DNA from: Gemmataceae bacterium
GTDB taxonomy: Bacteria > Planctomycetota > Planctomycetia > Gemmatales > Gemmataceae
Assembly (NCBI GenBank): GCA_022842245.1
Contig: JALHPZ010000005.1
Span: forward strand, 1 to 64,000
Direction: 5' to 3'
Length of the DNA: 64,000 nucleotides
Positions 52,891 to 62,723 of the stretch are shown one piece after another. The translations under genes were made by a program, and so were the position numbers. The number at the start of each line of letters is the position of its first letter. Positions within the stretch are counted from its first letter, which is position 1. Under the pieces are notes generated by a model. That model did no database searches and was not told the DNA's origin. It worked only from the letters and a program-made list of their open reading frames with translations.

Positions 52891-55800
52891 ATGGCCGGAC
52901 GAAACGACGAACCGGGCTGGCGCGCGGCGGCGGGCGGACCGGCCCGCAAAGGGAAGCAGCACGGCTGGCAGCAGGAGGATCCCGAGTCGAACGTCCGGTC
53001 CGGGACGCGCCGGTTCAAGATGCTCTTCCTCATCGGCGGCGGATGCGCCGCCGCAGGTGCCATCGTCTGGCTCATCCTGCTCCTCATGCCCGGCAAGCGC
53101 CCGGGCTTCCTGGCGATCGCCGCCGATCCCCGCGAAGGCATCACGCGACTCGACATCCCGTATGACCCCTACGGCTGGCTCAGCGCCCAGCGCATGCTCA
53201 AGTGGATGACCGAAGCCGGCACCAAAGACGACCAGGTTCCGAAAGTCCTCGCCGAAAACCCGCTCTGGCTCGACGACCAGTTTGACGAATGGATCGAGAA
53301 GGCTGCCGCGGATTCAGACATCGATCCGGTGGTGATCTACATCGGCCTGCACGGCGGGGTGAACTCCGAAGGCCAGCCGATTCTCTATACAGGCCGCGAT
53401 GCGCCCAGCCCCGTGCGCGAGTCGGATCGTCCGGCCGTTCAACTCAAGAAGATCCTGGATAAACTCGACGAGAAGGCGGGCAAAAAACGGAAACTAGTAC
53501 TGCTCGACACCAGCCGCGCCCTGCCCGATCCCAACATCGGAGAAATCTCGAACGACTTTGTCCGTGCGGTGAAAAAGCACCTCGCCGAGGATATCGCCAA
53601 ACGACCCACGATGACCGTGGTGCTGGCCGCCGATGACGGGGAACGCGCCTGGGACTCGGCCCACCTGGGCACCACCGCCCTGGCGCACGGGTTGCTGCAA
53701 TCGCTTTCCGGCAGCCGCGCGGGCTCGGTCGGGCGCGAGAACATGAGTTCGTACCGGGCCGATGAACTCTTCGCCGCGATCAAGGATGACGTCGTCAAAT
53801 GGTCGAAGAACAACCGGGCGACGGCGCAGACGCCGCAGGTCCTGCCGCCACTAGACGACTGGCGGGCCGACCCGGTGCGGATGGAGAAATACGCGGAGCG
53901 GAAGTTCTTCAAGCCGCGCGGGAACACCCCGGACATAAAGGACTATCTGGCCTCCGGTTCGGCCAGCATCTCGACGGATCTGAAAGACGAATGGGCGGCG
54001 GCCACGGCACTGGCGGGTCGACAGCCGGCACCCGCGACCTACACGCCGATCGCGTGGCGTCGCTATCGGGAACTGCTCTTGCGATTCGAACGTGCGACCC
54101 TGGCGGGCGATCAGGAGGGTGCGACGGTCGTCAAAGGTATTCTTCGGACAACGCGGGAAGACATCGAGCGTGGGCTGGACCTCAAGTTGGAGTCGGTCGA
54201 CTGCCAGTTGCCGCTCGCCGCGAGTTTGGGCCTGCCGACAAGCCGATCGCTCGACGCGGTGGCCGGCGCCGCGGATCTCGCGGACGCGGCCCGGCAGACG
54301 CTGGCGGCCATCGGCCCATCCGGCCAGCGTCCGGTCGAAGCGCATTTGCCGATCATGGTCAACCGCTACCTGCGGGAAGTTCTCAAGTCCAAGGAAGACG
54401 GTGCGCTCGCGACCGTCTGGAAGCCCGCCGTGACCACGCGTTTGCTCGCGGAGCGTGCCGCGCTCGCGGCCCGTGCGAACCCCGCCGACTTTCCCTACAG
54501 CGAACGGCTCTGGCCCCTCGTCGCCAAAACCGTGATCGAAGGGGACGAGGCCCGTCGCCGGGGCGAAGACCGGTTGCACGGCGACGCCGACCAGATCGCC
54601 TCCGCGACGGCGCATTTCCGCGAAGCCGACCGCCTCTATCGCGAAGCCCTCGCCCTCGCCGATCGCATCCAAAACCCCCTGCGACTGCGCGACGAGGCCC
54701 TCGCCGATCTGCCATTCCTGGCTCGCTGGCTTGTCGAAGCCGACGAGTCCGGCGGCACATCCACCGCGATCGATCAGGCGAACCGGACCATGCGCGAACT
54801 CTGGACCGACACGATGGAGTTGTCCCAGCAAATCGATCGGTTGCCGGTGGATCCCGCGTCGCTGGCGAAACCGGCCGAAGCGGTGCGCACCAAACTCGCC
54901 CTGTTGCGGCGCCTCGCGAACGACCGAACCCAAACGGCCGCCACCGCGGACGCGCCCACCAACATCCAGACCATCGAGCACCTGCTGCACCTCGCGCCGC
55001 CGTTGATCGCGGGCGACGATCGCCAGCGACTGATCAATCGTGCCCGCACCATCGAAAAGACCCTGGCGGAAACGGTGACCGACTTTGCCGGCGAGACCCC
55101 GCGCAATTCGGAGAAAGTGATCCGCCGGATGTTCGCGATCGCGCAGTCGCTGGGCGGCGAATGGTACGCCTGGACGGCCACGCAACCGGAATTGCCCAAG
55201 ATCGAAGCCACGTTGAAGGCCTCGGACGAAAACCTCTTCGCTGGCACGCCGAAATTGATGTCGGCGTTCGCCACCCACCGCCAGCGTCAGGCGGAGTTCA
55301 CGAAACATCCGGACGGCGGTCCGACGGAGCGGGCACTGGCGGAACTCTTCAGCCGCCTTGCGGTACCCTTTTCGGTGTTCCCCAATCCCGAGCCTGCGAC
55401 CATCAACGCTCGTCGGCGCTGGAAAGCGATGCTCGAAGGCCAGGCTCGACGCATCGCACTGGATCATTGGTACGACGAGGCCGGCCAGCCGTTCTTCACG
55501 GGCCAGATCGTTCCGAAATACCTCGCGGACGCCAAGAAACTGGGCGAGATCCTCGGTGATCGCGAAACGACGCCGAGCGACGACGAACGCGAAACCGCAC
55601 GAATCCTGGCGGTCAAGCCGCTCTCGCTGCGCTGCCTCGACGCCGACGCCACCGCGATCCGCTGGACGACCGAACGGGAACGCTCGCTGCGCTACGCGCT
55701 CCAGACCACTCCGTATGGCGTGCCTGGCGACGGCGTGCTCTCCTGGCTTTCCGACGAACCCGATCTCCTCGAACTGAATGTCGCAAGCCGGCAACTGGTC

Positions 55801-57921
55801 GATCTGCGCAAGCCTCTGGAAGGCGGCGGCCCGCAGGTCGCCATCCGCACGGGGCCGCGCATCGAAGAGGCCGCCGCAGAGCTGCGCGTGGCCCGCATCC
55901 GCGCCTCCGGCTACTTCCGTGGCCAACGACTCGCGATGAACCAGACCACTGAGGTGAAAATCAACCGCCGGCCCGACCTCGTGGTCACCAACGTCAAACC
56001 CACCAAGCCCGCGGCGTTCGCCCTGCGCACCGACCGGGATTTCAGCCCGGGCGCCGTCAGCATCCTGCTCGACTACTCCAAGAGCATGGAACGATCCTGG
56101 GGTGAGAACGGTCCGGAAAAGAAGACGGCCATGCTTCGCGTTCTGGCGAACATCCTGAAGGAACTTCCGCCCACGACCGAATTGAAGATTCATGCCTTCA
56201 CCGCCAGCGACGACACCCCCAACGATCCCAAGACCGCCATCATCTTCGACCACGAGCGGGACCGCGAGGATTTCCTGAACGCGCTCAACGCGACGAATGG
56301 CATCCTCCAGAAGCTCAAACTCAAGCCGGTCGGCGGGAATACGCCGCTCCTCGGCAACATGCGCGATACGATCGACAATTTCAAGCGCGACAACGGCGGC
56401 AGCCGGACACTGATCGTCCTGACCGACGGCGCCGACACGACCTTCTACGACGAGGTGTTCACGGATTTCAAGGAATTCCCGAAGGCCGAACAGATCAACG
56501 ATCCGATCCATGCCGACAAGAAATCGAAGCTGCTCGAACTGGTCCGCAAGGAGGTGAAGAAATTCGACGAGGACGGACTGTTGGTCCAGATGGTCGTGTT
56601 CGGCGAGAACAAGGATGAGATCAGTCTGGCGAAGGAGATGTTTGAACCGCTCTCGAAATTCGAACGCGTGCCGGGGATCGTGAAGATCGCGGAAAACGAA
56701 CAACAGCTGGCGAAGGAACTGGCCGAGTCGATTCGTCCCCGCCCGCGACTGCTGTTCCGCAACGGGTCCACGGTGCCCAACATTCCCTTCAGCGGTGTTC
56801 CGACGAATACGACTGATCAAGGCCCCGGATTGTTCTCCTGGCGCGGCACCGTCCCGGCCGATGCCTATCAACTCAATTACTTCCGCACCAAACAGAACGT
56901 GGACTTCGAACCGGGAGACGCCTTCAGCATCCGCCTGCAGCGCGATGCGAGGGGGCGCCCGTTCTTCCTGCGCGAAATTTACTACCGCGACGTCGACCGC
57001 ACGATCGGCCCCGACCGCATCGACAATACCCATCCCGACTGGCACCTCGCCGTGCCCGAGTTCGGCAAGGACAGCACGTCGAACAATGCGTTTCTGGTAT
57101 CGAGCGCCGCGTTGGAATCGAAGCTGGCGACACCCGCACCGGGCATCGTCGAAACCGGCGAATCCGGCACGCTCAAACAGATCAAGCCCGCCTTCGCCTG
57201 GTGGGAACTCACGCGAATCGACAAGGGACGCGAAGAGCGGTTCCCCGGGCCGATCGCCGTCAACAATTTCGATGGCCGAAACACTCAAGGCTGGCGGGTC
57301 GTGGCGAACAACGGCTCGAACTTCGATGGACTGGATACCTCGGAGTTCCGCCTGCGCGGCTGGGTCCGCAGCAACGACCTGCCTTTTTTCGGTACGCGCG
57401 CGCTCCGTGTCGGCCGCAAAGAACTCGAATCGGGTTTCCAGGACACCATCCAGGACGTGATCATCCGCGCGTCGCTCGAAACGATACCATTCGTGCGGCA
57501 GACCTCCCTCAACGTCGTTCTCCCGGACAAATACCTGCAGGATCGGGAAAAGACCGCAACGGTGCCCAAGCTCTGTCTGGTGGTGCGCGTCGAAGACAAG
57601 GCCGGTCGGCGTTTCCAGGTGCGCGTGGACCGGAAATTGGAAGTCGACGTGGCTGAACACCGCTATTTCCACGACCGCGAGGGCAATCAGCCCAACCCGA
57701 AGGTGGCCGCGTACACGGCCGTCTTCGGCGAAGTCAACGCCGACAATCTCGCGCGCCTCGGTGAAATTGAAATCGGGCTGGTGTCGGTTTCCGACGCGAC
57801 GGCCGACGCGGACCCGCGCAACAAGCCGTTGAACGTAATCCTGCGCAACCCGGCCTCGCGGCTGCAACCGCCGGAAATTCCGCTGCCGATCGATATTCCC
57901 CGAGACAAGCGCACGCCCTAA
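52891..57921 (+). CDS. Giant membrane protein with caspase-like (Cys-to-Ser) and VWA domains
   Basis: A 1676-residue protein with a short basic cytosolic N-terminus, one membrane helix (about residues 44-66, MLFLIGGGCAAAGAIVWLIL) and a large external part. About residues 75-320 look like a caspase (peptidase C14) fold: the His strand is VVIYIGLHGG (His154) and the second strand is KLVLLDTSRA, where the catalytic cysteine is replaced by Ser208; TVVLAADDGERAWDSAHLG and the downstream TALAHGLLQSL match later caspase segments. A helical region of about 700 residues follows. A VWA domain begins near residue 1050 with MIDAS DYSKS (Asp1061) and LTDGAD (Asp1179). A long beta-rich C-terminus follows. 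Function is unknown. It is followed 15 bases later by a paralogue of its N-terminal half. Confidence 0.75.
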   Translation: MAGRNDEPGWRAAAGGPARKGKQHGWQQEDPESNVRSGTRRFKMLFLIGGGCAAAGAIVWLILLLMPGKRPGFLAIAADPREGITRLDIPYDPYGWLSAQRMLKWMTEAGTKDDQVPKVLAENPLWLDDQFDEWIEKAAADSDIDPVVIYIGLHGGVNSEGQPILYTGRDAPSPVRESDRPAVQLKKILDKLDEKAGKKRKLVLLDTSRALPDPNIGEISNDFVRAVKKHLAEDIAKRPTMTVVLAADDGERAWDSAHLGTTALAHGLLQSLSGSRAGSVGRENMSSYRADELFAAIKDDVVKWSKNNRATAQTPQVLPPLDDWRADPVRMEKYAERKFFKPRGNTPDIKDYLASGSASISTDLKDEWAAATALAGRQPAPATYTPIAWRRYRELLLRFERATLAGDQEGATVVKGILRTTREDIERGLDLKLESVDCQLPLAASLGLPTSRSLDAVAGAADLADAARQTLAAIGPSGQRPVEAHLPIMVNRYLREVLKSKEDGALATVWKPAVTTRLLAERAALAARANPADFPYSERLWPLVAKTVIEGDEARRRGEDRLHGDADQIASATAHFREADRLYREALALADRIQNPLRLRDEALADLPFLARWLVEADESGGTSTAIDQANRTMRELWTDTMELSQQIDRLPVDPASLAKPAEAVRTKLALLRRLANDRTQTAATADAPTNIQTIEHLLHLAPPLIAGDDRQRLINRARTIEKTLAETVTDFAGETPRNSEKVIRRMFAIAQSLGGEWYAWTATQPELPKIEATLKASDENLFAGTPKLMSAFATHRQRQAEFTKHPDGGPTERALAELFSRLAVPFSVFPNPEPATINARRRWKAMLEGQARRIALDHWYDEAGQPFFTGQIVPKYLADAKKLGEILGDRETTPSDDERETARILAVKPLSLRCLDADATAIRWTTERERSLRYALQTTPYGVPGDGVLSWLSDEPDLLELNVASRQLVDLRKPLEGGGPQVAIRTGPRIEEAAAELRVARIRASGYFRGQRLAMNQTTEVKINRRPDLVVTNVKPTKPAAFALRTDRDFSPGAVSILLDYSKSMERSWGENGPEKKTAMLRVLANILKELPPTTELKIHAFTASDDTPNDPKTAIIFDHERDREDFLNALNATNGILQKLKLKPVGGNTPLLGNMRDTIDNFKRDNGGSRTLIVLTDGADTTFYDEVFTDFKEFPKAEQINDPIHADKKSKLLELVRKEVKKFDEDGLLVQMVVFGENKDEISLAKEMFEPLSKFERVPGIVKIAENEQQLAKELAESIRPRPRLLFRNGSTVPNIPFSGVPTNTTDQGPGLFSWRGTVPADAYQLNYFRTKQNVDFEPGDAFSIRLQRDARGRPFFLREIYYRDVDRTIGPDRIDNTHPDWHLAVPEFGKDSTSNNAFLVSSAALESKLATPAPGIVETGESGTLKQIKPAFAWWELTRIDKGREERFPGPIAVNNFDGRNTQGWRVVANNGSNFDGLDTSEFRLRGWVRSNDLPFFGTRALRVGRKELESGFQDTIQDVIIRASLETIPFVRQTSLNVVLPDKYLQDREKTATVPKLCLVVRVEDKAGRRFQVRVDRKLEVDVAEHRYFHDREGNQPNPKVAAYTAVFGEVNADNLARLGEIEIGLVSVSDATADADPRNKPLNVILRNPASRLQPPEIPLPIDIPRDKRTP

Positions 57922-57936
57922 CTTGCGAGACCCCTC

Positions 57937-60756
57937 ATGGCGGAACCGGTCGAGAACCCGAACCCGGACCAGCCGGCGCCACCCAAGCGCGTCGGACCGA
58001 CCCCGAACTGGATGACCGCCGGGGGGCCGGCCCCGGTCGGTCGCGGCAAGGCGTTGTTCGTCGGCCTGATGCTGATCGTTGCGGTCGCCGGCATCTTGTT
58101 GGGCATCCTTCTGGTTCCCGCTCAACCCGTCAACGCCTACCTCGTTTCCCTGCCGTTTTCGATCTACGAAGATACGTCCCTGCCCCCGGTGGCCTACGCG
58201 CGACAGGATGCGGAACTCCTGGTCGATACCCTGCCGAAGAATGCGGAGAACGCCTACAACGCCGGCGAACTCGAACCGCTGCGCAACAAGCTCAAAGCCA
58301 TCGCCGAGGGAAAGATCCGTCTGGAGCCGGGCGAGAGCAATGCGAAGAAGCTGGAAGATGGCCAGCCGTTCATCTTCCATGTGGTCGGTCACGCGGCCCT
58401 CGCCGACGACGCGGTGCACATCCTGCCCTTGAAAGCCGACCCCGACGATCCGAAAACCTGGCTGCCCCTCGCGGATCTCGTGAAGGCACTGGCGGATTGC
58501 CCGACGAAGAAGAAGCTGCTCCTGCTCGATTTGAGCCGGCCACGGTCCAACGCGTTCCTCGGCCCACTCGCGGACGAGGTGACGCCGAAACTCCATGAAT
58601 GGCTGGCGAAGAAGCGGGCCGAACTTCCGTGCCCCGTCATTGTTTCGTGCTCGCCGGGCGAAGAGAGTCTGGTGATCCCCCAGGTCGGGGCTTCCGCGTT
58701 CGCGTTTTATCTCGCCGAGGGCCTGCGCGGCGCGGCGGACGGATATGGCACCGCCGCGCCGGACAAAAAGATCAAGGTCCGCGAACTCGCCGAGTTCGTC
58801 CGTGTCCGCATCGCCCGATGGGCGCGCCAGAATCGAGACCTGCCTCAGTTGGCCAAGATCTACGAGCCGACCGAATTCCAGGATTTCGATTTGATGCTGG
58901 ACGTACCGGCCCCGATTCTCGAAGACCCAGAACCTCAAAAACGCCCCTTCACAAAAATCGGTGTGTCCGAAGGCTGGACGGCGCGCGGCGACCTCTCCGG
59001 CGACGCCGTGCGTCGGTCCGCTCCGGTGCTCGCCCGCTGGGCCGCAACTTCGATCCGCGCCGAACAGGTCTACGCCGCGAATCCGGCCGACCCGCGGGTC
59101 GCCGACGCGGCCCGGGCCGCCGCAGCCTGGTGGGAGGAGGTCCGCCGCGCCGCCAGCCCGCCCGACGTTCTGGCGTATCGATCGCTCGCCAATGTCGCCG
59201 TTCCGCCGCCGCCCACCCTACCGGCCGGATCGCCACCGATGCCCGACCCGGTCGCCGTTTTTCGCGCCGCGCTCGACCGCCACGCGCGGGCCGCGCTCCC
59301 CGAAACCGGGACCAAGATCGATGACGGCGAAATGGCCAAGGCCAAGGGCGATTTCGAAATGTCCTCCGGCGCATTGGAACCCGCCATCGCCGCGAAACTC
59401 GTCTGGGTCTGGTTGTTGGATCGTTTTCCGGAGAACGCGCAGCCCCGCGCCCGCGATCTCGCTTTCGCCGGCAACGCCATCACATATGTCCTTCGCAACG
59501 AGGCGGAACTCGTGGTGGAAGCGGCGGCCCTGAAACGGGTCACGGCGCTGGAAGGGCCCCCGTTCGAGCGCCCGGAAGCCCGCGCCACGATCCTGAAATT
59601 GCTCCGTTTGGAAGCCGCCGCGGCGAAGGCGCTGAAGCGCGGCTCGCCCGGCTTTCTCTGGGTCCGTCCGTTCGCGGACTCCGCGGACGACGCCAAACTC
59701 GCGGCCGAAGGATTGCTGTTCCGCGCAACGACGCGCGCCGAAGTCGAATCGGCCGACAAGGCCATCGACGCCGCCCGCGCCTTGTTCGAGGATGTGGACG
59801 ATCGCCTGGGGACGCTCGCCGCGGCCCGCGACGCCGTCGAGGACGCCTTGGCGGCGCTGGCGGGCACGGCGCTCTCTCAGTCGGAATTCGACTGGCCGAT
59901 TTCGAACGATCGCGAAGCCGCGACCTTTAAGGACTGGACTGATCTCGCGAATCGGACGCGTGGGCTGGCCGATGAACTCTACCGATCGGCCCCCGCCGTC
60001 TGGGATGTTGCGGCTCTGAAACGCTCAACGCGCGACGTCGCGGAGGGCGCGAAAAAGCTCCAACGCGATACGATCGCCGCGGCGGCCAAGCGATTCGCGG
60101 ACGCCGCGCCGTCCGCCCGCCCGGTCGATCTCCGCCGCTACCACGCCGCACTCCTCACGTCGACGCTGGCCGGCACCGATCGCGCTCCGGTCTGGGACGC
60201 GGCCGAAGCGATCATGGAGCGGCTCCACCTCGCCACCCGCAAGGACGCCGACTTGCTGGACAACGAAGCCCGCACCGTGACCAAGCCTCCGACGCTGCCC
60301 GCACCCCTGCCCGACGGCCGCGCCCGCCGCGCCGAAATCAGCGTGCGACTGCTGGAACTCGGTGCCCACCCCGCGGCCGGCAAGCTGCGCGCGGTCCTCG
60401 ACGATGTCCGCCGCGGGGAATCCTCCGAGAAGTGGCGGAGCCTCGGCGTCGAACTCCGCCGCGCCTGGAACCGATCGGCGTTCGGCAAGCTGCTTTCGGA
60501 TTCGACGGACCTCGACTGGCTCGATCGCCTCGCCCGGATCGTGCCTCCGGGCTTGTGGCAGGATGCGCCGGACATATCGACCGCGCCGGATTGGCGGACT
60601 GCGCCGGCACGTCGGCGCAGCCGCGATGAGGAGGCCTGGCGCGCCTGGCTCGCTTCCCACTACCGAAAATACGCTACGGCCCGCACCGACGTACCCGGCG
60701 CGGCCTCTCGATACCAGAAGGCGGCCCAGGATGCCGACCGCAAACCCCGGAACTAG
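57937..60756 (+). CDS. Large membrane protein with caspase-like (Cys-to-Ser) domain, paralogue
   Basis: A 939-residue protein with a proline-rich N-terminus, one membrane helix (about residues 39-60, ALFVGLMLIVAVAGILLGIL) and an external caspase-like domain paralogous to the preceding gene. The His strand is FIFHVVGHAAL (His152) and the second strand is KKLLLLDLSRPRSN, with Ser200 in the cysteine position. IVSCSPGEESLVIPQVGASA, then FAFYLAEGLRG, matches the later caspase strands. The remaining C-terminal region is helical, rich in alanine, aspartate and arginine, and has no VWA domain. It starts 15 bases after the preceding stop, so the two are clearly one operon. Function is unknown. Confidence 0.72.
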   Translation: MAEPVENPNPDQPAPPKRVGPTPNWMTAGGPAPVGRGKALFVGLMLIVAVAGILLGILLVPAQPVNAYLVSLPFSIYEDTSLPPVAYARQDAELLVDTLPKNAENAYNAGELEPLRNKLKAIAEGKIRLEPGESNAKKLEDGQPFIFHVVGHAALADDAVHILPLKADPDDPKTWLPLADLVKALADCPTKKKLLLLDLSRPRSNAFLGPLADEVTPKLHEWLAKKRAELPCPVIVSCSPGEESLVIPQVGASAFAFYLAEGLRGAADGYGTAAPDKKIKVRELAEFVRVRIARWARQNRDLPQLAKIYEPTEFQDFDLMLDVPAPILEDPEPQKRPFTKIGVSEGWTARGDLSGDAVRRSAPVLARWAATSIRAEQVYAANPADPRVADAARAAAAWWEEVRRAASPPDVLAYRSLANVAVPPPPTLPAGSPPMPDPVAVFRAALDRHARAALPETGTKIDDGEMAKAKGDFEMSSGALEPAIAAKLVWVWLLDRFPENAQPRARDLAFAGNAITYVLRNEAELVVEAAALKRVTALEGPPFERPEARATILKLLRLEAAAAKALKRGSPGFLWVRPFADSADDAKLAAEGLLFRATTRAEVESADKAIDAARALFEDVDDRLGTLAAARDAVEDALAALAGTALSQSEFDWPISNDREAATFKDWTDLANRTRGLADELYRSAPAVWDVAALKRSTRDVAEGAKKLQRDTIAAAAKRFADAAPSARPVDLRRYHAALLTSTLAGTDRAPVWDAAEAIMERLHLATRKDADLLDNEARTVTKPPTLPAPLPDGRARRAEISVRLLELGAHPAAGKLRAVLDDVRRGESSEKWRSLGVELRRAWNRSAFGKLLSDSTDLDWLDRLARIVPPGLWQDAPDISTAPDWRTAPARRRSRDEEAWRAWLASHYRKYATARTDVPGAASRYQKAAQDADRKPRN

Positions 60757-60805
60757 CGCACAATGGAGGATCGGGACGTTCCGACCACGAAAGGATGATG
60801 CCATC

Positions 60806-62647
60806 ATGACGATTCGCACGGCCCTCCTCGCGGGGGTCTGGCTGGCGATGATCGCCGCCAACTCCGGCGCGGCCGAATTCCCCACCAACCGCGTCTACGC
60901 TTTCTTCAGCGATTCACCGACCCTGGATGCCCGCGTCAAGCCGACGCCGGGCGAAGGCGGCATCACCCAGATCCTCCGTCTCCGACCCAATACCGACCAG
61001 TCCGCGTACGTCTACGCCTTCAACCCGAAGGACGACGACGCCACCGTCACGGTCGTTCTCTCCTCCAGCTACAACGCCGGCAGCGAGATCGCTCGCACGG
61101 CTCAACCGGTGGTCGTCCCCTCCAAGCAGGTGGTGAAGATCGCCCTGGCCGGCCGGGCCGCCCCCGCGCCGACGACGGCGGCAAAGGACGCCAAGGAGCC
61201 CCTGCCGTCCGGAACACGGTTGAATGACCAGGACAAGCTTTATCTGCGTGTCGAAGAAAAGGCCGATCGGCCCGCCAAGAACGACGAAGACCGGAAATAC
61301 GAAGAGTTCCAGATCAACGTCTCCGATTCCTTCGCCGGCACGTTCAGCGTCGAACCGATCGAACCTGTCAGCCCGGGTTCGATCACCCTCAAGGTCAAGT
61401 TCAAGAAACAAGTCGACAACCCGCTCTTCAACTACTCGCCGGCCAAGGTCCGACTGGACCTGCGACCCGACTATAACACCGGCATCGATCCCAACAGCGT
61501 TGGCGAAGGCACCTTCGAAGCCGAGGTTCCGGTCGAGGGCGAGGCGACGCTCCATGCGGAAGGGATCAAGTTCGACAATGCCTCCGGCAAGCCGGCGACC
61601 GTCTTCGTGTCGGTGGACGGCTACGAACGGGCCTTCGCTTTCGCTACCGATTTCAAGTCCTCGCCGACCGCGCAGAAAACGCCATTCGTAAATGTCAGAC
61701 TCTCGACGCGTTTCCAGGTTCCCGGTAAACCCGCGATCGTGACGGTCGAGGCCGACGACAACACCAAGGACACCGTGCTCTCGATCGATCGCGTCGGCAA
61801 TCAGAAGTTCGAAGTCATCCGCAACTATGAGAAGAAATCCCGCGAGAAGGCGGTCTACGTCAGCGCCGGCGGCGAGGGCGACGCCGTAAAGCTGCACCCG
61901 ATCGTGCGGGACTGGACGTACGAATTCGCCACCGCCAACGTCGCCGGCGTCCGCACCTTCGAAGTACGCAACGGCACGAACCCGCCGGCGATCGGCAAGC
62001 TCGTCATCGACCGCACCGCGCCCGCGAAGGTCGCGCTTGTGCCGCCGGCGAAGGAAAAACTGTTAGTTGGATCGGAACACGTCCTCCAGGCGACCGGCGA
62101 AGATGCAGAATCCGATGTCGCGGCCGTGTACTTCTACATTGGCGACGCGCCGGCCGCGGATGGCAAGCCGGCCGGCGGCAGCAAGGTGGCCAGGGGAACC
62201 CGGAAAGCCGATGGAACCTGGATCGCCCGCGATCCCCTTCGCCTGCCCGAGACCAAAGGCGACGTGAAGCTCGGCGTGCTCGTGGTCAATCGGGTCGGCC
62301 TTGCCTCCGCGGCCGACGCCATCGTCTATGTCCGCGAGCCGGAAAAACCCAAGGAAGAGAAGGCCGAGGAAAAAGCCAAGAAAACGACCGGATCGATCGA
62401 AGGCGTGGTGATGCACTCCATCCGGCCGCAGCCGGACCTGCCGGTCACCCTGCGAGATGCGGCCGGCAAGGAACTCAAGAAGACCACCACGAACTCCAGC
62501 GGGAAGTTCGAGTTCAAGGACCTCCCGCCGGGCGAGTATATCGTGTCGTCCGTCAAGAAGGCCGATCTCAATTCGAACGGATCGCAAACCGTGACGGTGG
62601 AGGCCGGCGACAAACCCGCCAAGGCGGAAATCGCCATCAAGCGATAA
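60806..62647 (+). CDS. Secreted protein with C-terminal carboxypeptidase-regulatory-like domain
   Basis: A 613-residue secreted protein (signal peptide MTIRTALLAGVWLAMIAANS). It consists mainly of beta-sandwich-like regions; recognisable at the C-terminus (about residues 525-610) is a carboxypeptidase regulatory-like/SdrD-B-type domain: GSIEGVVMHSIRPQPDLPVT, LRDAAGKELKKTTTNSSGKF and EFKDLPPGEYIVSSV. An acidic/lysine-rich linker (EKPKEEKAEEKAKKTTG) precedes it. The rest is unassigned. It begins 50 bases after the second caspase-like gene, in the same direction, and probably works outside the cell with that pair (inference). A strong hairpin follows its stop. Confidence 0.72.
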   Translation: MTIRTALLAGVWLAMIAANSGAAEFPTNRVYAFFSDSPTLDARVKPTPGEGGITQILRLRPNTDQSAYVYAFNPKDDDATVTVVLSSSYNAGSEIARTAQPVVVPSKQVVKIALAGRAAPAPTTAAKDAKEPLPSGTRLNDQDKLYLRVEEKADRPAKNDEDRKYEEFQINVSDSFAGTFSVEPIEPVSPGSITLKVKFKKQVDNPLFNYSPAKVRLDLRPDYNTGIDPNSVGEGTFEAEVPVEGEATLHAEGIKFDNASGKPATVFVSVDGYERAFAFATDFKSSPTAQKTPFVNVRLSTRFQVPGKPAIVTVEADDNTKDTVLSIDRVGNQKFEVIRNYEKKSREKAVYVSAGGEGDAVKLHPIVRDWTYEFATANVAGVRTFEVRNGTNPPAIGKLVIDRTAPAKVALVPPAKEKLLVGSEHVLQATGEDAESDVAAVYFYIGDAPAADGKPAGGSKVARGTRKADGTWIARDPLRLPETKGDVKLGVLVVNRVGLASAADAIVYVREPEKPKEEKAEEKAKKTTGSIEGVVMHSIRPQPDLPVTLRDAAGKELKKTTTNSSGKFEFKDLPPGEYIVSSVKKADLNSNGSQTVTVEAGDKPAKAEIAIKR

Positions 62648-62668
62648 CTATGGTCGGATAGCGAACCG

Positions 62669-62701
62669 AAGGGCGGGCAACTGAACCAGTTGGCCGCCCT
62701 T
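62669..62701. terminator. Hairpin between convergent genes
   Basis: Arms 62669-62683 and 62687-62701 pair over 15 bases with one mismatch around a 3-base loop (AAC). It lies 22 bases past the stop of the secreted-protein gene and 23 bases past the stop of the convergent membrane gene, so it could terminate both. Confidence 0.65.
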
Positions 62702-62723
62702 CCCATTTCCATGCTGGGCATCA

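Noticed and set aside
53851-58938. A 1695-codon open frame on the minus strand opposite the caspase-like/VWA gene
   Set aside because: The composition is dominated by Arg, Gly, Glu and Val typical of reverse-strand GC-rich shadows. It has no recognisable domain or ribosome site, and the plus strand has membrane, caspase-like and VWA motifs.
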